In this document: in pieces, positions 1-5,246 of the stretch
How the letters are laid out: every line of letters starts with the position of its first letter
Position numbering within the stretch: position 1 is the first letter of the stretch
Assembly: GCA_003563255.1 (NCBI GenBank)
Contig: PWSL01000508.1
Coordinates: forward strand, 1 to 5,246
DNA length: 5,246 nucleotides
Origin: Desulfonatronospira sp.
Lineage (GTDB): Bacteria > Desulfobacterota > Desulfovibrionia > Desulfovibrionales > Desulfonatronovibrionaceae
Direction: 5' to 3'
The notes under the pieces: model-generated
Databases searched by the model: none
Seen by the model: only the letters and a program-made list of their open reading frames with translations
Told to the model about the DNA's origin: nothing
Translations under genes and position numbers: made by a program

Positions 1-9
1 AGCTTAATA

Positions 10-168
10 ATTTGTATCTGTTTAGCGCTTTTAAGGAAAGCAGGGGACAGGCACTCCGGGACCCACTTGAGCATCATTTTGTGCTTAAAGTATCTCATTT
101 TTTGGGACAAGGGGGTCCCGGAAGAGCCTGTCCCCATGCCACATGCAAAGCGCTAAACAGATACAGAT
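10..168. repeat. Nested inverted-repeat (MITE/REP-like) element
   Basis: The outer arms GTATCTGTTTAGCGCTTT (14-31) and its exact reverse complement (147-164) match over 18 bases and extend imperfectly to about 10 and 168. The inner arms at 43-64 and 113-135 pair over 20 positions: GGGGACAGGC with GCCTGTCCCC, then TCCGGGACCC with GGGTCCCGGA, with a small bulge. A third stem lies in the central loop, TTGAGCA (67-73) with TGCTTAA (82-88, one G-T pair). No coding capacity is seen. It lies about 120 bases downstream of the TPR gene stop; no T-run follows, so an intrinsic terminator role is not supported. The inner core is shared with the element at 2404-2480. I infer a non-autonomous mobile or REP-type repeat, perhaps a GGGGACAGGC palindrome inserted within an older 18-base inverted repeat. 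Confidence 0.85.
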
Positions 169-285
169 AGTTATAGCCCAAATGCTTCTTAGCAATTGAA
201 ATCTTGAAAAGTGATATTAATCCAGGGGGTTACACGATAAGTATTGACTGTCCAAATGCCAAAAAAGGCAAATAAAAGTCCGTTT

Positions 286-2061
286 TCAGCCTTGCAGATA
301 CTTTTCAATTATAATCAACAGCTCATCAGCACCGCTATGCTCAGGATCCAATTCCAGCAGCCTTTTGATTTCTTCCCTGGCTTTGACTGGCTGCTCCAGC
401 TTGAGCAGGCTCAGAGCCAGATTAAACCGGGCTTCACTGAAATATTCATTCAGTTCCACTGCCTTCCGGAAATATTCGAGAGCCTCGCTAAATTGTTGCC
501 GGATTGCAAACAAAGCTCCCAGATTGTTCAATACCCTGGGATGTCTTGGAAGTTCCTGCTCTGCCTTGTGCAGGTGCTGCTCAGCTTGAGCAATTTTGCC
601 TTTTTCAAGCAGCAGAGCCCCCAGGTTTAAATGAGCAAATCCGTATTCAGGCTCAAGCTCCAGAGCCCTGTAGTAATGACTAAAAGCCTTTTGCTTCTGG
701 TTCTCATACTCCAGGGCCAGGGCCAGGCTGGTATGAGCCCGGTAGTTGTCAGGGTTTTTGGCCACCGAATCCTCCCAGATGGCAATCTGCGACTGCCAGA
801 TTTTGTTGCGCTCTATGCTCAGAAAGCCAAGAACAATAACAACGCTCAGGCTGATCCCCACAACTACTCTGGGATACTTCTGGAGCATAAGGCCGCCAGC
901 CCAGGCCGTTGCCAGGACCGGCCCGATCATGGGCAGGTACATTCTGTGCTCAAACATGGGGTCATCAATAGGGATAATACTGGATTCGACAGACAAGGCG
1001 ATAAAGAACCAGAATATGGCCAGGGAAAATATCGGCTGCTTTCTAAACAGAAAGCATGCGCCGGCAAGAAGGAATATTATCAGGGCCAACCCTTTTAATG
1101 CACATCCGTTCCAGATGCTTGTGATAACAGGATGCATATGATCAATATTCTGGCCCACAGGAACCAGATACATAAACAGATATTTAGGTATGACACAAAA
1201 CTGGGTGACAAGGTACTCCCACCGGGAAATATCAGGTGTGGTTCGCATAAGGACAGCTACATCCTCCAGTAGCCTGCCGAATTCTCGCTGACCGAAAAAA
1301 AAACCAACATTATAGAGCACAAACAGGCAAAACAAACCTGCAAAAGGAATAATCCAACATAACTTTTTCTTCCACCCTGACCAGGTCCTGTCATACAAGA
1401 TAAACTCTATCAGCAGGATAGCGACCGGCAGGCTTGCAGCACTTTGCTTGCTCAAAAAAGCCATGACTCCTGAAATAAAACACAATAACAGCAGAGAAAG
1501 GGAGATAAGGTTGTTTCCGCCGGAGAGCTGAATATTTCTGCCCAGAATATATAAAAGAACTGATAAGATGTAAAAAGATGCAGCCAGTAAGGTATAACGC
1601 TGAACTATATAAGTAACAGCCTGGGTCTGCAGCGGATGGACAACAAAGATCAGAGCGGCAAACAAGGCTGTATATTGTATGACAGACAGTGACGAAGAAG
1701 TATGCTCCGCTGAATCCGAAGCCAGCAGCCTGCCGGCTGCAAAAAAAACCAGGTAATATACCAGAATGCCGTTAATTATATGTATGCTTAGATTTATTAA
1801 ATGGTACCCAAAAACATCCAGTCCCCCGAAGTGATAATTCAAAGCAAAGGTAAGATCCACCAGGGCACGGTTCTGCCCTAGAAAGTCATAACTCAGGAAG
1901 CCGCCTAATGACCTTAAATCTGGATTCTCAGCAATCTGTCGAACGTCGTCCAGGATAAAGGGGACATTGAATGAGTTGTAATAAACCACAACGCCAGACA
2001 GCACGATAAGGAACAGGTATGGCCAGTTCAGTCCGGTGTGAAAAAAATGTTTGGTTTTCAT
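286..2061 (-). CDS. Polytopic membrane protein with C-terminal TPRs (TMTC-like GT-C glycosyltransferase type)
   Basis: This protein of 591 residues (from ATG 2061) has about 12 hydrophobic segments between residues 12 and 416. Four tandem 34-residue TPRs follow at about 440-473, 474-507, 508-541 and 542-575. The first periplasmic loop carries PFILDD with the acidic pair at 38-39, as in GT-C-fold transferases. Further family-like blocks are VTYIVQR (149-155) and FEHRMYLP (370-377, compare the E-R-x-x-Y-L-P pattern of TMTC proteins). Members are thought to move sugars from lipid-linked donors to targets across the membrane, with TPRs that may bind the acceptor protein; a function for the bacterial forms is mostly unproven. 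The topology puts catalysis on the outer face of the inner membrane. An in-frame TTG at 2100 would add 13 residues, but it lacks a good ribosome-binding site. The gene lies 419 bases behind the receptor gene on the same strand, with palindromes between, so operon membership is uncertain. A link to the receptor is only positional. Confidence 0.88.
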   Translation of the reverse strand: MKTKHFFHTGLNWPYLFLIVLSGVVVYYNSFNVPFILDDVRQIAENPDLRSLGGFLSYDFLGQNRALVDLTFALNYHFGGLDVFGYHLINLSIHIINGILVYYLVFFAAGRLLASDSAEHTSSSLSVIQYTALFAALIFVVHPLQTQAVTYIVQRYTLLAASFYILSVLLYILGRNIQLSGGNNLISLSLLLLCFISGVMAFLSKQSAASLPVAILLIEFILYDRTWSGWKKKLCWIIPFAGLFCLFVLYNVGFFFGQREFGRLLEDVAVLMRTTPDISRWEYLVTQFCVIPKYLFMYLVPVGQNIDHMHPVITSIWNGCALKGLALIIFLLAGACFLFRKQPIFSLAIFWFFIALSVESSIIPIDDPMFEHRMYLPMIGPVLATAWAGGLMLQKYPRVVVGISLSVVIVLGFLSIERNKIWQSQIAIWEDSVAKNPDNYRAHTSLALALEYENQKQKAFSHYYRALELEPEYGFAHLNLGALLLEKGKIAQAEQHLHKAEQELPRHPRVLNNLGALFAIRQQFSEALEYFRKAVELNEYFSEARFNLALSLLKLEQPVKAREEIKRLLELDPEHSGADELLIIIEKYLQG

Positions 2062-2070
2062 CAGTGGTTT

Positions 2071-2092
2071 ACTCCTTACGTGGGCTTTGCCC
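2071..2092 (-). promoter_or_regulatory. Ribosome-binding site and small upstream hairpin of the TPR membrane protein gene
   Basis: AAGGAGT (2077-2071 on the minus strand) lies ten bases from the ATG at 2061 and decides that start over the upstream in-frame TTG at 2100. Just upstream, GGGC-AAA-GCCC (2092-2082) can form a four-pair hairpin, which would leave the ribosome-binding site exposed. I saw no convincing sigma-70 or sigma-54 promoter in the 420-base gap. Confidence 0.7.
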
Positions 2093-2112
2093 GCAGCCAA
2101 AAAAACATATTC

Positions 2113-2139
2113 TCACGCAAAGGCGCTAAGGTCGCCAAG
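2113..2139. repeat. Short 9-base-period repeat (ACGCAAAGGCGC type)
   Basis: Three consecutive nine-base units are visible: TCACGCAAA (2113-2121), GGCGCTAAG (2122-2130) and GTCGCCAAG (2131-2139). They share a CGC-AA pattern with a G or A at the end. On the minus strand it reads CTTGGCGACCTTAGCGCC, followed by TTTGCGTGA. From memory, stretches of this type recur in intergenic DNA of many unrelated bacteria; that is recollection, not a search. It lies in the leader region upstream of the TPR membrane protein gene. Confidence 0.5.
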
Positions 2140-2173
2140 GAAGACAGGATATGAGGAGTAAAATCAGAAAACA

Positions 2174-2195
2174 GACAGGCACCAGGACTATGGTC
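2174..2195. repeat. Degenerate copy of the GACAGGCAC repeat core
   Basis: GACAGGCAC (2174-2182) exactly repeats bases 46-54 of the left-end element. It is followed after two bases by GGAC (2185-2188), which corresponds to the GGGAC of that element. GACTATGGTC (2186-2195) gives a small imperfect inverted repeat (GAC/GTC). No long matching second arm is visible nearby, so this looks like a decayed half-element. It is short, and chance similarity is possible. Confidence 0.4.
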
Positions 2196-2403
2196 ACTTA
2201 CAGCCATGCATGGTTAAATATAGCCAAAACCGCATACTCCGCTCACCTTCAGAATTGAAAAGGGTTCAGCCCCAAGCATGCATAGCCTGATAACTGTCTC
2301 AGGTTGAATCGATCAGACGTTCTCCACCATGTCGATTGAAGGGCGTAGACCATGCTCTTTTTGATCATCTGGAGTACATCCGTTCCACTGTAGGCATTCA
2401 GGA
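2196..2403. other. Intergenic stretch without a recognisable gene
   Basis: No convincing gene is seen here. A minus-strand reading frame ending at 2249 (68 codons) would have to begin with GTG at 2455, inside the GC-rich hairpin, without a ribosome-binding site. Its product, rich in Ser, Leu and Trp, resembles nothing I recognise. The stretch contains a perfect ten-base palindrome CCATGCATGG (2204-2213). It could be the decayed remainder of a mobile element or gene, but the sequence alone does not show which. Confidence 0.4.
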
Positions 2404-2480
2404 GGTAGCCGGAACCGCCCCGGGGACCGTCCCCTGGCCTTGTGCCATCAGGCACTGCCGGGGACCCCCTGAAGGTTACC
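2404..2480. repeat. GC-rich palindromic (REP-like) element behind the receptor gene
   Basis: The element abuts the receptor stop codon. Its outer arms are GGTAGCC (2404-2410) and GGTTACC (2474-2480), which pair at six of seven positions plus one wobble. Inside, GGGGACCGTCCCC (2422-2434) is a self-complementary hairpin. GTGCC (2442-2446) pairs with GGCAC (2451-2455) around a four-base loop. GGC (2436-2438) and CCCC (2431-2434) extend that stem against GCC (2457-2459) and GGGG (2460-2463), giving a stem of about 12 pairs with small bulges. No T-tract follows on the minus strand, so this is not a canonical intrinsic terminator. It could still stabilise or define the receptor mRNA 3' end. Its core at 2449-2467 matches 48-64 of the left-end repeat with only two one-base insertions, which marks both as one repeat family. 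Confidence 0.75.
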
Positions 2481-4523
2481 TTAAAAAGAATACCTCAGGT
2501 TAACTGCACCAGAAAAACCGCGATCATTGATCATCTTGTAAGTACCTGGTGTTTCATAACGATTGTCGGTTATATTTCTAAAGAATAAATCCACATCCAG
2601 TCCCGGGGTAAAAACATCATGAAGGTTGAGACCGGCGTTAAGAAGCCAGGCTCCTGAAGCTTTTTCAAAGCTTTCAGCCCAGGGGTAAATCAGTTTCCTG
2701 GAAGAAAAATACTCCAGGCTGGAATGCACTGTCAGCCTGTCATGAACTCTCCATGCGGCGGCCAGATCAAGCATGGCCCTGGGCCCGGCATCATATGGGT
2801 GCGCAGCTTCAGCCCAGTTGTAGACCACGCTTCCATCAGGGCGGATGACCTCTGACTCAATATACCTGTACTTTTCATCCGGTCCCCTGTTGTCCAGCAA
2901 GCTTAAGCCGAGCTCCAACTCAAGCCTGTCCAGCGGCCTGTATAAAGCTTTTGCTTCTATCCCATAGATATCCTGTCTATTTGGACTTGACACTCCTGGA
3001 ATAAAGAGGTTTTCCATCACATGATTCGACAGACGGTTGTAAAACAAGGTGCTGTTGAGGGAAAAAGAGGGGGTCGGCTCCCAGATGGCCTGTAAAGAAT
3101 AATTCTCAGACTTTTCCATGTCTGGTTTTTTCTCCACCAGCAACTGGTTGGCATAAGGACTCCTGTAGGATGTTCCATAAAGCAGTTTTAAAGACAATTC
3201 CGGTGAGTAAGACCACACTATAGCAGCATTATAGCTTAGACTATCCTTGTACTGCTGGTGAAAGTCATGGCGAAGACCAAGCATGAGATCAAAATCTCCA
3301 AGCTTGTGAGTGTACTGAGCAAATGCAGACCAGATATTATTAGTAAACTCTATACTATTAAAGTCCGGAACAAAACTTTCATTTTCAGGATCAAAAAAAC
3401 CCGGTACATATACACCGCTTAATACTGTATGATCGGTTTGCCTGCGCTTGTAGGACAAACCTGTTGTCAATAATCCCAGGCCTTCAAAAAAGGACCTGTC
3501 CAGTAAAAGTTCACCTGAGTAAGTCTCATCTTTTTGTCTTACTGTTTTATCAACTATCTCATGCTGCGGATTCATCCTGCTGAAATAGCCGGAAAATCTG
3601 AGCTGTGTTTTGAGATCAATTTCATGGTCAGCATCAAGTTTAATGTAGCCCATGGGCAGGCTGACCTTTTCTCTCCACTGGTATGTATCGTCATGACTGC
3701 TGATAATATATGGATAGCTGCTCCCGGCTAACCTGCCGGACAGGCCGATTCTCTCTCCCAGGTTTATCCTGGCATAGGAGTCGAAATAATTGGCATCTCC
3801 AGCTTTTTTACTGCCCATACGCTGACCAGGCGGCACCGGGCCTGAATCTTTAGAATCAAAAAAAGAAACCAGAGTAGCTTTGGCGTCTTCCTCTTGTCCT
3901 TTTCTGGCGCTTAATGAAAAAAAAGCATCCCAGGTTCCAAAATCCTGGCCCAGGTTGAAGTAAGCACCCTTATGACTGCCAGGTTCTTCATACAAAAGGC
4001 CTGCTTCACCTCCCTGAAAATCCTTTCCACTCAGCGGGACCACATTAACCACCCCTGCCAAAGCGTCTGGACCCCAAAGCACAGAAGATGGTCCGCGAAC
4101 AATTTCCAGTTGTTTGACCGGAGCCAGGGACAGTTCATGACCAATGGGATGCAGAGACTTGGCTAATTCAGACCCAAGTGGGACGGTATCATAAAGAAAC
4201 ATGATGGAATTGGGCATCCCCCTGAGATAAGGCTGTTCTCCCCATTCTTTTTTTGCTGTATAAAAACCCGGAACTCCACTGATAACCCTGCTTATTGTAT
4301 CTTTCCCCCTTTTCTGAAAATCATCTCTGGAAATGACCTGTGCTACTGCCGGTGCCCTGGCCGGAGTCTCCTCTCTCCTGGAGGCAATGGACAGCAGCTC
4401 AATATTCTCTCCAACGAACAGAAGCATGGTCCCGTCGTCAAAAGGCTCTTCGGCCCACGCTCCCTTCATCGGAAGGTATGTCAGCATCATTGTGATAATG
4501 AGGATGTTTATTGACTTATACAT
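2481..4523 (-). CDS. TonB-dependent outer-membrane receptor
   Basis: This is a complete 680-residue protein, a normal length for small TonB-dependent receptors of the BtuB/CirA type. Residues 1-24 form a signal peptide (Lys3, hydrophobic core, cleavage predicted after AWA), so the ATG at 4523 is the right start. A short pre-plug segment (about 32-52, containing LLFVGENIELLSIASRRE) leads into the plug domain (about 50-165). The plug has PYLRGMPNS (98-106) and the family signature RGPSSVLWGPDALAGVVNV (143-161). The rest is a 22-stranded-type beta-barrel with landmarks YRSP (453-456), KPDMEKSENY (466-475) and, near the end, FRNITDNRYE (648-657). It ends in YSF, the terminal aromatic residue expected for BAM-mediated insertion. 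Such receptors import scarce ligands (iron chelates, haem, cobalamin, other metals or sugars) with TonB-ExbBD energy. Nothing visible fixes the substrate, and no TonB, ExbBD or ABC transporter gene is in the window. Its gene directly follows the sigma-54 activator gene, which suggests regulated expression. Confidence 0.96.
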   Translation of the reverse strand: MYKSINILIITMMLTYLPMKGAWAEEPFDDGTMLLFVGENIELLSIASRREETPARAPAVAQVISRDDFQKRGKDTISRVISGVPGFYTAKKEWGEQPYLRGMPNSIMFLYDTVPLGSELAKSLHPIGHELSLAPVKQLEIVRGPSSVLWGPDALAGVVNVVPLSGKDFQGGEAGLLYEEPGSHKGAYFNLGQDFGTWDAFFSLSARKGQEEDAKATLVSFFDSKDSGPVPPGQRMGSKKAGDANYFDSYARINLGERIGLSGRLAGSSYPYIISSHDDTYQWREKVSLPMGYIKLDADHEIDLKTQLRFSGYFSRMNPQHEIVDKTVRQKDETYSGELLLDRSFFEGLGLLTTGLSYKRRQTDHTVLSGVYVPGFFDPENESFVPDFNSIEFTNNIWSAFAQYTHKLGDFDLMLGLRHDFHQQYKDSLSYNAAIVWSYSPELSLKLLYGTSYRSPYANQLLVEKKPDMEKSENYSLQAIWEPTPSFSLNSTLFYNRLSNHVMENLFIPGVSSPNRQDIYGIEAKALYRPLDRLELELGLSLLDNRGPDEKYRYIESEVIRPDGSVVYNWAEAAHPYDAGPRAMLDLAAAWRVHDRLTVHSSLEYFSSRKLIYPWAESFEKASGAWLLNAGLNLHDVFTPGLDVDLFFRNITDNRYETPGTYKMINDRGFSGAVNLRYSF

Positions 4524-4545
4524 CTTATTTGGGGTTTCTACGTTC
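4521..4545 (-). promoter_or_regulatory. Stop-start junction, probable translational coupling
   Basis: On the minus strand the regulator ends TAA, followed by one G and then the receptor ATG (TAAGATG). The twenty or so bases before the ATG contain no AGGAGG-like ribosome-binding site. I infer that ribosomes finishing the regulator re-initiate on the receptor, which ties the two protein levels together. The start is supported by the signal peptide that follows directly. Confidence 0.6.
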
Positions 4546-5246
4546 GGCGTACTGCTTGTAAAGCACCCTGAACTTGGCCCGGGTCAGACCCAGGAGTCTG
4601 GCTGCGGCACTTTGATTATTATCGGTCATATCCAGAGCCTGATGCACCAGGTCCATCTCCACTTCTTCAAGGTCCAACCCCTGGGCAGGCAGCTTAAAGT
4701 CAGTTTCCTGCTCCAACCCGGGACTTTGATTGAGAAAAGACAGGTGCCTGGAACTGACTTTTCCTGAATGCTTGGAAAGAATGCAGGCCCGTTCCATGAC
4801 ATTGGCAAGCTCCCTGACATTTCCGGGCCAGGTATAATTTTTGAGAAGCTTCATGGCTCCCGGGGAGATTTTGACCCTGGACCCTGAACTGAAACGCCTG
4901 GCAAAATGATCAACCAGGTCCGGGATATCTTCCAGCCTCTCTCTGAGGGGCGGGGACTCTATGGGAAAAACATTGATGCGGTAATACAGGTCTGACCTGA
5001 ATTTCCCCTCCCGGACCAGCTTTTCAAGGCTCTGGTTGGTGGCACAGACAATTCGCGAATCCACCTTGATCTCGTCTTTGCCGCCTACCCTCTGTACCTT
5101 TTTCTCCTGGATCACGCGCAGGAGCTTGGACTGGGCTTCCATGGGCATGTCGCCTATCTCATCCAGGAAAAGAGTACCGCCGGAGGAAAGCTCGAACTTG
5201 CCGATTTTTTTCCTGTCAGCTCCAGTAAAGGAGCCCTTTTCATGCC
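4525..5246 (-). CDS. Sigma-54-dependent transcriptional activator (enhancer-binding protein), C-terminal part
   Basis: This is a partial gene whose 5' end lies beyond the right edge; about 239 codons are visible, and translation reads in frame to the last base of the window. Seen in order: the sigma-54 contact loop as GSFTGA (visible residues 4-9), Walker B GGTLFLDE (22-29), the sensor I region with CATN (67-70), FRSDLYYRINVFP (82-94, arginine-finger region), the sensor II motif WPGNVREL (139-146), and a C-terminal Fis-type helix-turn-helix (about 206-234, NNQSAAARLLGLTRAKF). Members of this family bind upstream enhancers, hydrolyse ATP and remodel RNA polymerase carrying sigma-54 to open promoters. 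Walker A and the N-terminal sensory domain (receiver, PAS or GAF) are not visible, so the signal is unknown. An internal ATG at 5148 falls after Walker B and cannot be the true start. The TAA stop is one base from the receptor start codon, so the regulator probably shares an operon with the receptor and may regulate it. Confidence 0.96.
   Translation of the reverse strand, partial: HEKGSFTGADRKKIGKFELSSGGTLFLDEIGDMPMEAQSKLLRVIQEKKVQRVGGKDEIKVDSRIVCATNQSLEKLVREGKFRSDLYYRINVFPIESPPLRERLEDIPDLVDHFARRFSSGSRVKISPGAMKLLKNYTWPGNVRELANVMERACILSKHSGKVSSRHLSFLNQSPGLEQETDFKLPAQGLDLEEVEMDLVHQALDMTDNNQSAAARLLGLTRAKFRVLYKQYAERRNPK

Noticed and set aside
10..168. CRISPR or tRNA-like interpretation of the left-end repeats
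   Set aside because: The arms are inverted and concentric, not direct repeats with spacers, and no cloverleaf or anticodon arm can be drawn.
257..270. TGCC-A6-GGCA hairpin 16 bases downstream of the TPR gene stop as a terminator
   Set aside because: The stem is only four base pairs, and the T-run is in the loop rather than after the stem.
711..727. Tandem CCAGGG hexamer, nearly three copies
   Set aside because: It encodes the alternating Leu-Ala of the first TPR helix, so it is explained by coding; slippage is possible but unremarkable.
244..1141. Plus-strand reading frames of 74-155 codons
   Set aside because: They lie antisense to the well-supported TPR membrane protein gene; their low-complexity Leu/Gln-rich products are frame shadows of the TPR region.
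2123..2137. Possible sigma-54 -24/-12 site (GG-N10-GC spacing on the minus strand)
   Set aside because: Only TGGC and the GC dinucleotide match. It falls inside the nine-base repeat, so the spacing is probably coincidental.
2249..2455. 68-codon minus-strand reading frame between the receptor and TPR genes
   Set aside because: It begins with GTG inside the GC-rich hairpin, has no ribosome-binding site, is half repeat-derived, and its product is unrecognisable.
4333..4767. Plus-strand 144-codon reading frame across the regulator-receptor junction
   Set aside because: It is antisense to two strongly supported genes and has no family features.

Overview
The window is a compact minus-strand block of three protein genes, separated and ended by palindromic, repeat-rich intergenic DNA. 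Base composition is moderate, by eye a little under half G+C. The gene types are a sigma-54 activator, a TonB-dependent outer-membrane receptor and a large membrane protein with C-terminal TPRs. Together they point to a diderm, didactic-type proteobacterium-like organism, most plausibly Desulfobacterota (sulfate-reducer-like). That placement is inference from gene content and style, not a database match.

Reading in the direction of transcription, from right to left: (i) 5246-4525 holds the C-terminal part of a sigma-54-dependent activator. It carries the end of the AAA+ domain (GSFTGA loop, Walker B, sensor motifs) and a Fis-type helix-turn-helix; its N-terminus lies outside the window. (ii) After a single spacer base comes a complete 680-residue TonB-dependent receptor (4523-2481) with signal peptide, plug and beta-barrel. 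The stop-G-start junction, with no good ribosome-binding site, suggests that the regulator and receptor are co-transcribed and translationally coupled. (iii) The interval 2480-2062 (about 420 bases) holds no convincing gene. It has a GC-rich palindromic element abutting the receptor stop codon, a degenerate copy of its core, an unexplained stretch and a short 9-base-period repeat. (iv) 2061-286 encodes a polytopic membrane protein ending in four 34-residue TPRs. It resembles the TMTC-like GT-C glycosyltransferase/TPR proteins. (v) The left end (10-168) is a large nested inverted repeat. Its inner stem shares a motif with the element behind the receptor gene.

Functionally, the regulator probably controls transcription of an uptake system whose outer-membrane gate is the receptor. 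The substrate cannot be read from the sequence. The TPR membrane protein may or may not belong to the same transcription unit. The least ordinary content is the repeat family: two clear copies and one degenerate copy in 5 kb, with strong hairpin potential. It looks like a REP/MITE-type non-autonomous element. I see no evidence for a wholly new defence, CRISPR or RNA system.
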